DNA from: an uncultured Rhodanobacteraceae bacterium
GTDB taxonomy: Bacteria > Pseudomonadota > Gammaproteobacteria > Xanthomonadales > Rhodanobacteraceae
Length of the DNA stretch: 5,872 nt
Direction: 5' to 3'
Assembly: GCA_937902695.1 (NCBI GenBank)
Contig: CALFNI010000550.1
Location: 1-5,872 of the forward strand
Shown here: in pieces, positions 1 to 5,872 of the stretch
How positions within the stretch are numbered: position 1 is the first letter of the stretch
How the letters are laid out: every line of letters starts with the position of its first letter
Made by a program: the position numbers and the translations under genes
The notes under the pieces: generated by a model
Database searches by the model: none
The model's input: only the letters and a program-made list of their open reading frames with translations
Told to the model about the DNA's origin: nothing

Positions 1-1640
1 ACGTCAGCGCCGCCGAGCTCGTGCCGATCCTGCGTCCGCTGATGCCGCAGGGCGGCCAGATCATCGCGCACGCGTCGTCGAACTCGCTGATCATTTCCGA
101 TCGGGCCGCGAACGTGCAGCGGCTCGCCGGCATCATCCAGCGCATCGACACCTCGGCCGATGCCGAAGTCGAAGTGATCCCGCTGACGCACGCGAACGCG
201 GCCGAGATCGCGCGCACGCTGACGCTCCTCGCCGACGACAAGGGCGCGCCGCCGGGCGAATCGCCGCGCGTCTTCGCCGACACGCGCACGAACTCGGTGC
301 TGATCTCGGGCGCGAAGGCCGGGCGGCTCAAGCTGCGTGCGCTGGTCGCGCATCTCGATTCGCCGATCGACAACGGCGGCGACACGCAGGTGATCTTCCT
401 GCGCTACGCGAACGCGAAGGACCTCGTGCCGATCCTGCAGGGCATCGCCGCGACGCTGACCGGCATCGCGCCGCCGACCGCCGCGAAAGCCGGCGAAGTC
501 GCGGGCGCGTCGCCGGCGACGATCCAGGCGCACGATCCGAACAATGCGCTGATCATCAGCGCACCGCCGGCGATCTTCCGCTCGCTCGCCGCCGTCGTGC
601 GCCAGCTCGATGTGCGCCGCGCGCAGGTGCTGATCGAAGCGGTCGTCGCCGAAGTCGCGGACCAGACCGCGAGCGAGATCGGCGTGCAGTGGCAGCTTCC
701 GTTCAAGAAAAACGCCGACGGCAGCCTGCGCGACAGCGTCATCGGCGGCACGAACTTCACCGGCACGACGCCGGGCAACAACATCATCAATGCGGCGCAG
801 AATCCGCTCGGCGTCGGCAACGGATTCAACCTCGGATATATCAACGGCACGATCCCGGTCGGACGCAACACGATCTTCCAGCTCGGCGCGCTGGTGACGG
901 CGCTCGAGGGCGACGGCAAGTCCAATGTTCTCTCGACCCCGTCGGTGCTGACGCTCGACAACCAGGAAGCCGAGATCAAGGTGGCGCAGGAAGTGCCGTT
1001 CCTGACCGGGCAGTACACGACGAACGCGCTCGGTTCGCAGACGACGACGACTGTCGGCGGCTCGTCGACGACCGGCGTGACCAATCCGTTCCAGACCATC
1101 GAGCGCAAGGACGTCGGCCTCGTGCTGAAGGTGACGCCGCACATCAACGAAGGCGACGCGGTGCGGCTCGACCTGCATCAGGAAGTCTCGAACCTGCTGC
1201 CGCCGGTGCAGGGCGCGGTCGATCTCGTCACGAACAAGCGCGAGCTCACGACGAGCGTGCTCGTCGCGGACAACGCGCTCCTCGTGCTCGGCGGCCTCCT
1301 CGACAACCAGGCCAAGGACAACGTGCAGAAGGTGCCGGTGCTCGGCGACATTCCGCTGTTCGGCAACCTGTTCCGCTACCGCACGAACGACCACACCAAG
1401 ACCGACCTCATGATCTTCCTGCATCCGCGCATCCTGCGCGACGCGGCAACCGAGGCGGCGGTATCGAGCGAGAAATACAACTTCATGCGCACCGAGCAGC
1501 TGCAGATGCGCGAGGAGGCGTGGCCGATCACGCCGTCGGAGCAGCGTCCGCTGCTGCCGAACGTGCACGATTTCCTCGCCAGCCCGACGCTCGACGGCCA
1601 GCCGGCCGTTTCGCATCCGGAGCCGGTGCGCCAGCCATGA
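1..1640 (+). CDS. gspD: Type II secretion system secretin GspD, 5'-truncated by the window edge
   Basis: Outer-membrane secretin of the T2SS, which forms the multimeric channel through which folded exoproteins leave the periplasm. The reading frame is open from base 3, giving 545 visible residues. The signal peptide, the N0 domain and the start of N1 lie outside, so the GTG at 21 is not the true start. Visible order (residues counted from base 3): end of N1 (about 1-50, with NSLIISD), N2 (about 55-120, TNSVLISG), N3 (about 128-205, NNALIIS), then the secretin domain from about 210. The secretin domain contains [22 protein letters not shown], a Ser/Thr/Gly-rich loop, and the family signature [15 protein letters not shown] at about 444-458. 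A tail of about 65 residues follows HPRILRD and could be the S domain that binds a pilotin or neighbouring subunit (inference). The stop overlaps the gspE start, so the two genes are probably translationally coupled. Three N-type repeats followed by the secretin domain favour GspD over PilQ or the type III secretin. Confidence 0.96.
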   Translation, partial: VSAAELVPILRPLMPQGGQIIAHASSNSLIISDRAANVQRLAGIIQRIDTSADAEVEVIPLTHANAAEIARTLTLLADDKGAPPGESPRVFADTRTNSVLISGAKAGRLKLRALVAHLDSPIDNGGDTQVIFLRYANAKDLVPILQGIAATLTGIAPPTAAKAGEVAGASPATIQAHDPNNALIISAPPAIFRSLAAVVRQLDVRRAQVLIEAVVAEVADQTASEIGVQWQLPFKKNADGSLRDSVIGGTNFTGTTPGNNIINAAQNPLGVGNGFNLGYINGTIPVGRNTIFQLGALVTALEGDGKSNVLSTPSVLTLDNQEAEIKVAQEVPFLTGQYTTNALGSQTTTTVGGSSTTGVTNPFQTIERKDVGLVLKVTPHINEGDAVRLDLHQEVSNLLPPVQGAVDLVTNKRELTTSVLVADNALLVLGGLLDNQAKDNVQKVPVLGDIPLFGNLFRYRTNDHTKTDLMIFLHPRILRDAATEAAVSSEKYNFMRTEQLQMREEAWPITPSEQRPLLPNVHDFLASPTLDGQPAVSHPEPVRQP

Positions 1641-3118
1641 GCGAAGTCGCCAGGCCGTCGCGCCCGACGTTCGGCTATGCGCGCCGGCACGGCATCGCGC
1701 TGACCGGCTGGCGCGACGATCACGCCGAGATCGCCTGCCGCGACGGCGTGCGAGTCGAGATCCTTGCCGAGCTGCGCCGGCACCTCGGCGCGCCGCTCCG
1801 CTTCACGACGCTGCCCGGCAACGAGTTCGAGCGGCTCCTGCGCGATCTCTACGAACAGGGCGACGATGCGCGCGCGATGGTGTCGGATCTCGACGAGCGG
1901 CTCGATCTCAGGACGCTCGCCGACGAGTTGCCCGAGCCCGAGGACCTCCTCGAAAGCGAGGACGACGCGCCGATCATCCGGCTCATCAACGCGCTCCTGA
2001 CCGAAGCCGTCAAGGAAGGCGCGTCGGACATCCACATCGAGCCCTACGAAAATCGCCTCGTCGTGCGCTTCCGCATCGACGGCGTGCTGCGCGAAGTGCT
2101 GAGCCCGCAGAAGGCGATCGCGAACGCCGTCGTTTCGCGCATCAAGGTCATGGCGAAGCTCGACATCGCCGAGAAGCGCCTGCCGCAGGACGGACGCATC
2201 GGCCTTCGCATCGCCGGACGGCCGGTCGACGTGCGCGTCTCCACGATCCCGGCCGGACGCGGCGAGCGCGTCGTGCTGCGCCTTCTCGACAAGCAGGCCG
2301 GCAAGCTCGATCTCGCCGAGCTCGGCATGGACGAGACGACGCGCGCGCGCCTCGAAGACATGATCGCGCGGCCGCACGGCATCCTGCTCGTCACGGGCCC
2401 GACCGGCTCGGGCAAGACGACGACGCTTTACGGCGCGCTGCTGAAGCTCAACGACACGTCGCGCAACATCATGACGGTCGAGGATCCGATCGAGTACTAC
2501 ATCGACGGCGTCGGCCAGACGCAGGTCAACACGCGCGTCGACATGACGTTCGCGCGCGGCCTGCGCGCGATCCTGCGCCAGGATCCCGACGTGGTCATGG
2601 TCGGCGAGATCCGTGATCTCGAGACGGCCGAGATCGCGGTGCAGGCGTCGCTGACCGGCCATCTCGTGCTGTCGACGCTGCATACGAACTCGGCGGTCGG
2701 TGCCGTGACGCGCCTTCGCGACATGGGCGTCGAACCGTTCCTGCTCGCGTCGTCGCTGATCGGCGTCCTCGCGCAGCGGCTCGTGCGCGTGCTCGATCCG
2801 TCGGTGCGCGAAGCCTATGGTGCGACGACCTCGGCGCTCGCCGCGTTCGGCAAGCCCACGAACCTTTCGGCGACGTTGTATCGCCCGCGCTCCGATCTCG
2901 CAGGTCGGCATGCGGGCTACAAGGGCCGCACCGGAATCTACGAGCTCGTCGGCATCGACGAGACGATGCGCAAGCTCATCCACGAAGGCGCATCCGAGGC
3001 CGATCTCGAACGGCATGCGCGCACGCGATCGCCGTCGATCCTCGACGACGGCTGGCGCAAGTGCGCCACCGGTATCACGTCCTCGGAAGAGGTGCTTCGC
3101 GTCACGCGGGAGGATTGA
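1637..3118 (+). CDS. gspE: Type II secretion system ATPase GspE, lacking the tetracysteine zinc motif
   Basis: Cytoplasmic hexameric ATPase that powers pseudopilus assembly, docked to the inner membrane through GspL and GspF. It has 493 aa, the normal family length. The ATG at 1637 is chosen because it overlaps the gspD stop as ATGA, and the protein from there has a normal-looking N-terminal domain; a possible GGAG lies 14 bases upstream. The same frame stays open further 5', but only as a shadow of gspD. Features: N-terminal domain about 1-105; ASDIHIEP (129-136); Walker [10 protein letters not shown] (254-262); Asp box around MTVEDPIEY (279-287); Walker B region [12 protein letters not shown] (316-327, Glu324); His box [12 protein letters not shown] (340-351); [11 protein letters not shown] (427-437). 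The C-terminal metal-binding segment is recognisable, but the four cysteine positions read D387, V390, D420 and G423, so the usual zinc site is absent. The rest looks intact, so I expect an active ATPase. PilB and GspE are related, but the gspD and gspF neighbours settle the assignment. Confidence 0.97.
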   Translation: MSEVARPSRPTFGYARRHGIALTGWRDDHAEIACRDGVRVEILAELRRHLGAPLRFTTLPGNEFERLLRDLYEQGDDARAMVSDLDERLDLRTLADELPEPEDLLESEDDAPIIRLINALLTEAVKEGASDIHIEPYENRLVVRFRIDGVLREVLSPQKAIANAVVSRIKVMAKLDIAEKRLPQDGRIGLRIAGRPVDVRVSTIPAGRGERVVLRLLDKQAGKLDLAELGMDETTRARLEDMIARPHGILLVTGPTGSGKTTTLYGALLKLNDTSRNIMTVEDPIEYYIDGVGQTQVNTRVDMTFARGLRAILRQDPDVVMVGEIRDLETAEIAVQASLTGHLVLSTLHTNSAVGAVTRLRDMGVEPFLLASSLIGVLAQRLVRVLDPSVREAYGATTSALAAFGKPTNLSATLYRPRSDLAGRHAGYKGRTGIYELVGIDETMRKLIHEGASEADLERHARTRSPSILDDGWRKCATGITSSEEVLRVTRED

Positions 3119-3178
3119 CCGCTTCGGGGTCCGTTTCTCGTTTGCGCGCGCATGACCAAATCCGCCCCCGCGCCTGGC

Positions 3179-3208
3179 TTGCCCACGCCCCAGCGGCTGT
3201 CATACACT
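3179..3208 (+). promoter_or_regulatory. Candidate sigma70-type promoter of the toxin-antitoxin pair
   Basis: A possible -35 TTGCCC (3179-3184; 4 of 6 consensus bases) is separated by 18 bp from a possible -10 TACACT (3203-3208; 4 of 6). Initiation about 7 bases after the -10 would fall at or next to base 3215, the A of the antitoxin ATG, implying a leaderless or nearly leaderless mRNA. This agrees with the absence of a Shine-Dalgarno-like sequence just before that ATG. The -10 lies inside the inverted repeat at 3198-3215, so a repressor bound there would block RNA polymerase. This is inferred from sequence only, and the -35 match is modest. Confidence 0.5.
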
Positions 3209-3215
3209 TATGACA
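3198..3215. promoter_or_regulatory. Perfect inverted repeat, probable autoregulatory operator of the toxin-antitoxin pair
   Basis: The 18-bp site TGTCATACACTTATGACA consists of perfectly complementary 7-bp arms (TGTCATA at 3198-3204 and TATGACA at 3209-3215) around a 4-base spacer, CACT. The symmetry does not extend beyond the arms. It is conspicuously AT-rich for this GC-rich region, covers the candidate -10 element and ends on the first base of the antitoxin start codon. Ribbon-helix-helix antitoxins typically bind short inverted repeats over their own promoters, alone or with the toxin, so this is the natural operator for the adjacent antitoxin. Binding itself is inference. A terminator is unlikely because the arms are AT-rich and no U-tract follows. 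Confidence 0.65.
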
Positions 3216-3532
3216 TGCCGCGCACGCCCGCCGACGAAATCCGCATCAACGCGCGCCTGACGGGCGAGGATGCGCGCCGCTTCCGCGAGCTGCAGCGGCG
3301 CGGCGGGATTTCAGCCTCCGAGCTGCTGCGCGACGCGCTGCGCGAGTACCACGCCGCACGCAAGAGGCCGCGCACCGACGCGGCGACGCTTCTCGCGGCC
3401 AGCGGCTTCCTCGGTGGCGGCGAAGGCCCGGCCGATCTTTCGACGCGCTACAAGTCATATCTGATGGACGCGCTCGACGAGAAGATCCCGCTTCGCGTCT
3501 CCGAACCGAAGCCCGATGATCCTCGCCGATAG
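3215..3532 (+). CDS. Ribbon-helix-helix (CopG-type) antitoxin, VapB-like
   Basis: Predicted 105-aa antitoxin and transcriptional autoregulator of a type II toxin-antitoxin pair. Residues about 8-48 fit a ribbon-helix-helix fold: a short strand (EIRINARL), a helix (GEDARRFRELQRR), a turn (GGIS) and a second helix (ASELLRDALREYHAAR). The C-terminal part, with ASGFLGGGEG (62-71) and DLSTRYKSYLMDALDEK (74-90), resembles the tail of CopG-family antitoxins paired with PIN proteins and probably wraps the toxin. I prefer the ATG at 3215 over an in-frame ATG at 3152: the longer form adds 21 residues of low-complexity, Pro-rich sequence, and the promoter and inverted repeat would then lie inside the gene. 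The gene overlaps the PIN gene by 17 bp, typical of antitoxin-first pairs with coupled translation. It begins 96 bp after gspE. Base composition resembles its neighbours, so any acquisition is not obviously recent. No specific gene name is justified. Confidence 0.85.
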   Translation: MPRTPADEIRINARLTGEDARRFRELQRRGGISASELLRDALREYHAARKRPRTDAATLLAASGFLGGGEGPADLSTRYKSYLMDALDEKIPLRVSEPKPDDPRR

Positions 3533-3932
3533 CGGCTTCTGGATCGCGCTCGGCAACCGGCGCGATCGCCATCATGCCGCCGCGCGCGCCGCGCTCGACC
3601 GGCACTCCGCCGAAGGCTTCGTCAGCACGTGGCCCGTCCTGACGGAGGTCACGCACCTACTCTGCGCGCGGGTCGGCGTCGCGCAGTGCATCGCGTTCAT
3701 CGACGGTGTCGCGCGCGGCGCGTGCGGGATACCCGAGCCGCCGGCCGACGCACTGTTCCGCGCGCACGCGCTGATGAGCCGCTACCGCGACCTGCCCATG
3801 GATCTTGCCGATGCCTCGCTCGTGATTCTCGCCGAGGATCTGGGCGAAGGCCGCATTCTGTCGACCGATCAGCGCGACTTCGACGGCTATCGCTGGAAGA
3901 ATAGGCAACCTTTCCGGAACCTGCTGCTCTGA
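3516..3932 (+). CDS. PIN-domain ribonuclease toxin, VapC-like
   Basis: Predicted 138-aa PIN-domain endoribonuclease, the toxin partner of the preceding antitoxin. PIN toxins cleave RNA (often tRNA or rRNA in studied VapC proteins) with Mg2+ or Mn2+ held by conserved acidic residues. Candidate active-site residues are all present: Asp5 in MILADSGFW, Glu44 in PVLTEVTHLL, Asp96 and Asp99 in MDLADASLV, and Asp118 in ILSTDQRDF. Length and motif order fit an intact, full-length PIN protein with no frameshift, so the toxin is likely functional. The ATG at 3516 lies inside the antitoxin gene (17-bp overlap) and gives the canonical start a few residues before the first catalytic Asp. The stop is only three bases from the gspF start, with no room for a separate terminator or promoter between them. 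The RNA target cannot be read from the sequence. Confidence 0.88.
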   Translation: MILADSGFWIALGNRRDRHHAAARAALDRHSAEGFVSTWPVLTEVTHLLCARVGVAQCIAFIDGVARGACGIPEPPADALFRAHALMSRYRDLPMDLADASLVILAEDLGEGRILSTDQRDFDGYRWKNRQPFRNLLL

Positions 3933-3935
3933 TCG

Positions 3936-5147
3936 ATGCCCGCATTCGCGTACCAGGCGCTCGACGAGGCCGGCAAGACGCAGCGCGGCGTCCTGCAGGG
4001 CGATACCGCGCGTTCCGTGCGCGGGACGCTGCGCGAGCGCGGATTGAATCCGCTCTCGGTCGAGGAAGTCCGCGAAGGCGAATCGCAGGAACGTGGTGTC
4101 TTCGCGCGGCGCGGCATCGGCGGCGCCGAGCTTGCGTTGCTGACGCGCCAGCTCGCGACGCTGATCGGCGCCGGACTCCCGATCGACGAAGCGCTCGGCG
4201 CGTTGTCCGAGCCGGCCGACAACGAGCGCCAGCGCCGCATGACGGTGGCGCTTCGCGCGCGCGTGATGGAAGGCGCGAGCCTCGCGCAGGCGATGGCCGA
4301 GTTTCCGGAAAGCTTTCCCGATATTTTTCGCGCGACCGTCGGCGCCGGCGAGCAATCCGGCCGCCTCGCCACGGTTCTCGACAAGCTCGCCGACTACGCC
4401 GAAGCGCGCGATGCGCTGAAACAGAAGATCATCGCCGCGCTCGCCTATCCCGTGCTGCTCGCGATCGTCGCGCTCGCGGTCGTCATGGGTTTGCTGACCT
4501 GGGTCGTGCCGCAGATCGTCGGCGTGTTCCAGAACCTCCACCAGACGCTGCCGTTCGCGACGCGCGCACTGATGGCGCTCTCGGCGTTCATGCGGGCGTG
4601 GGGCTGGCTCGTGCTGATCGCGCTCGTCGTGGCGATCGCCGGTGCACGGATGGCGCTGCGCAGCGACGCGGTGCGCTACCGCTGGCACGCGTGGCTGCTG
4701 CGGCTGCCGCTGATCGGGCGCCTCACGCGCGCGGCGAACACTTCACGCGCGACGCGCACGCTCGCGCTGCTCGCCGAAAGCGCGGTGCCGCTGCTCGATG
4801 CGCTCGGCATCGCGGCGCAGGTCGTGCCGAACCTGCCGATGCGCGAGGCGATGCGCCGCGCAGCGTTCAAGGTTCGCGAGGGCACCGCGTTCTCGCGCGC
4901 GCTCGGCGAAAGCGGGCTCTTTCCGCCGGTCGCGCTGCGCCTGATCGCGAGCGGCGAGCGCTCGGGCGAATTGCCGCGCATGCTCGCCGAGGCGGCTGCC
5001 CAGCAGCAGCGCGAGCTCGACCGCTGGCTCGCGGCGCTGACCGCGGTGCTGGGCCCGGCCGTGATCCTGCTCGTCGGCGCCATGGTGCTCTTCATCGTGC
5101 TCGCGATCCTGCTGCCGATTTTCAGCTTGAACCAGATGGTGAAGTGA
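3936..5147 (+). CDS. gspF: Type II secretion system inner-membrane platform protein GspF
   Basis: Polytopic inner-membrane protein of the T2SS assembly platform, which works with GspE and GspL to insert or extract pseudopilins. It is 403 aa and full length. The N terminus MPAFAYQALDEAGK is typical of the family and confirms the ATG at 3936. Two tandem T2SSF repeats are visible, at about 68-190 and 270-395, carrying the paired motifs GAGEQSG (136-142) and ASGERSG (338-344). Three hydrophobic segments, at about 168-190, 222-240 and 370-395, are the expected transmembrane helices. The C terminus ends LLPIFSLNQMVK, as in other GspF proteins. The start lies three bases after the PIN toxin stop, and no good Shine-Dalgarno sequence is seen (only GGAA 16 bases upstream), suggesting translation by coupling or reinitiation. 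In T2SS operons gspF normally follows gspE directly, so the toxin-antitoxin pair interrupts the usual neighbourhood. Confidence 0.97.
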   Translation: MPAFAYQALDEAGKTQRGVLQGDTARSVRGTLRERGLNPLSVEEVREGESQERGVFARRGIGGAELALLTRQLATLIGAGLPIDEALGALSEPADNERQRRMTVALRARVMEGASLAQAMAEFPESFPDIFRATVGAGEQSGRLATVLDKLADYAEARDALKQKIIAALAYPVLLAIVALAVVMGLLTWVVPQIVGVFQNLHQTLPFATRALMALSAFMRAWGWLVLIALVVAIAGARMALRSDAVRYRWHAWLLRLPLIGRLTRAANTSRATRTLALLAESAVPLLDALGIAAQVVPNLPMREAMRRAAFKVREGTAFSRALGESGLFPPVALRLIASGERSGELPRMLAEAAAQQQRELDRWLAALTAVLGPAVILLVGAMVLFIVLAILLPIFSLNQMVK

Positions 5148-5203
5148 GTTTCGCCGCGATCTTGTAAGCTGCGCCCGTTTACCCGTTCACGATTCCGGAT
5201 TCG

Positions 5204-5872
5204 ATGATCACCTTCGACAAGGTCAGCAAGCGCTATGCCGGAGGTCAGGACGCGCTCGCCGAGCTCAGCTTCGAGATCGCCGCCGGCGAAATGGTGTTCG
5301 TGACCGGGCATTCCGGCGCCGGCAAGAGCACGCTGCTGAAGCTGATCGGCCTTGTCGAACGGCCGACGCGCGGGCAGATCGTCGTCAACCACATGCAGCT
5401 CGCGAACGTGCGCCGGCGTGGCGTTCCGCAGCTGCGCCGCAGCGTCGGCATGGTGTTCCAGGATCATCGCCTGCTGACCGATCGCACCGTGTTCGACAAC
5501 ATCGCGCTGCCGCTGATCATCGCCGGCACTTCGCGCGAGGAGATCGGCAAGCGCGTGCGCGCTGCGCTCGACAAGGTCGGCCTGCTGGCCAGGGAAAAAG
5601 CGTCGCCGACGACGCTCTCGGCCGGCGAGCAGCAGCGTGTCGGCATCGCCCGCGCCATCGTCGCCAAGCCGCCGGTGATCATCGCCGACGAGCCGACCGG
5701 CAATCTCGATCCGCAGCTTTCGTCCGAAATCATGCAGCTCTTCGCCGAGTTCGGCGCCGTCGGCACGACCGTGCTGGTCGCGAGTCACGACCTGCACCTG
5801 GTGAAGCGCCTCAACAAGCGCGTGCTGGTGCTCGATCACGGACCCAGGAGAGCCGATTACCGTCCGTCCGCA
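5204..5872 (+). CDS. ftsE: Cell-division ABC transporter ATPase FtsE, 3' end beyond the window
   Basis: ATPase subunit of the FtsEX complex, which sits at the inner face of the division septum. ATP hydrolysis by FtsE drives FtsX to activate periplasmic amidase regulators and so controls peptidoglycan splitting. 223 codons are visible without a stop. FtsE is usually about 220-230 aa, so only a few residues are probably missing. Motifs: [11 protein letters not shown] start; Walker [10 protein letters not shown] (35-43); Q-loop MVFQDHRLL (83-91), characteristic of FtsE; signature [14 protein letters not shown] (138-151), with Ala where Gly is usual; Walker B VIIADEP with Glu163; D-loop GNLD; switch His195 in VASHD. 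The start at 5204 is preceded by a weak GGA four bases upstream. The 56-bp gap after gspF shows no clear terminator. A TAAGCT at 5165-5170 is a poor -10 candidate without a convincing -35, so I could not decide between readthrough and a separate promoter. ftsX is expected next. Confidence 0.94.
   Translation, partial: MITFDKVSKRYAGGQDALAELSFEIAAGEMVFVTGHSGAGKSTLLKLIGLVERPTRGQIVVNHMQLANVRRRGVPQLRRSVGMVFQDHRLLTDRTVFDNIALPLIIAGTSREEIGKRVRAALDKVGLLAREKASPTTLSAGEQQRVGIARAIVAKPPVIIADEPTGNLDPQLSSEIMQLFAEFGAVGTTVLVASHDLHLVKRLNKRVLVLDHGPRRADYRPSA

Noticed and set aside
689..1636. Extension of the gspE frame 316 codons upstream through gspD
   Set aside because: The extra residues are an Arg/Gln/Ala-rich out-of-frame reading of gspD. 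The GspE protein from 1637 already has normal family length and a start coupled to the gspD stop.
1376..3016. A 546-codon open frame on the minus strand opposite gspD and gspE
   Set aside because: It lies antisense to two certain genes, its translation is Arg/Ala/Asp/His-rich low-complexity sequence with no recognisable motif, and long antisense open frames are expected in high-GC coding DNA.
3119..3178. Possible terminator between gspE and the antitoxin
   Set aside because: No stable GC-rich stem followed by a T-run is visible. The short GCGCGCGC run near 3145 is ordinary for this composition.
3210..3212. ATG at 3210 as an alternative start within the inverted repeat
   Set aside because: It is in a different frame from the antitoxin and leads to an Arg-rich peptide with no family resemblance.
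3152..3214. Longer antitoxin beginning at the ATG at 3152
   Set aside because: It adds 21 unconserved-looking residues and would place the candidate promoter and inverted repeat within the coding sequence. The start at 3215 fits the ribbon-helix-helix family better.
3657..5839. Long minus-strand open frames (343 and 387 codons) opposite the PIN toxin, gspF and ftsE
   Set aside because: These are antisense shadows of well-supported genes, with compositionally biased translations and no domain signs.
5843..5872. Possible frameshift at the FtsE C terminus ([11 protein letters not shown])
   Set aside because: The frame stays open and the end still resembles the usual DHG...DYRP tail with about one extra residue, so no frameshift is needed.

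Overview
The window is a high-GC (by eye roughly two thirds G+C), gene-dense bacterial segment. Every convincing gene lies on the + strand. It carries type II secretion system (T2SS) genes in the order gspD (5' end cut off), gspE, a two-gene toxin-antitoxin pair, gspF, and then the cell-division ABC ATPase gene ftsE, whose stop codon is beyond the window. The protein types and the GC content suggest a gammaproteobacterium, plausibly of the Xanthomonadales/Lysobacterales. A GspE that has lost its zinc-binding tetracysteine motif would fit that group, as far as I recall. This placement is inference and no marker gene fixes it.

Layout. Bases 1-1640 encode the outer-membrane secretin GspD from within its N1 domain to the C terminus. 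The gspD stop overlaps the gspE start (ATGA at 1637-1640). gspE (1637-3118) is the complete cytoplasmic ATPase. A 96-bp gap follows, holding a candidate sigma70-type promoter and a perfect 7+7-bp inverted repeat. That repeat covers the -10 element and reaches the A of the next ATG. The next two genes overlap by 17 bp: a 105-aa ribbon-helix-helix antitoxin (3215-3532) and a 138-aa PIN-domain toxin (3516-3932). gspF (3936-5147), the complete inner-membrane platform protein, starts three bases after the toxin stop. After a 56-bp gap comes ftsE (5204 to the window end).

Function. GspE energises pseudopilus assembly through the inner-membrane platform that includes GspF, and GspD forms the outer-membrane exit channel. 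These three are core T2SS parts. FtsE, with FtsX (presumably just downstream), controls septal peptidoglycan hydrolysis and is functionally separate. The notable point is the complete, apparently self-regulated VapBC-like pair between gspE and gspF, spaced so tightly to gspF that the T2SS platform gene may be transcribed and translated together with a toxin. No RNA genes, CRISPR arrays, insertion sequences or gene-free stretches over 300 bases were seen.
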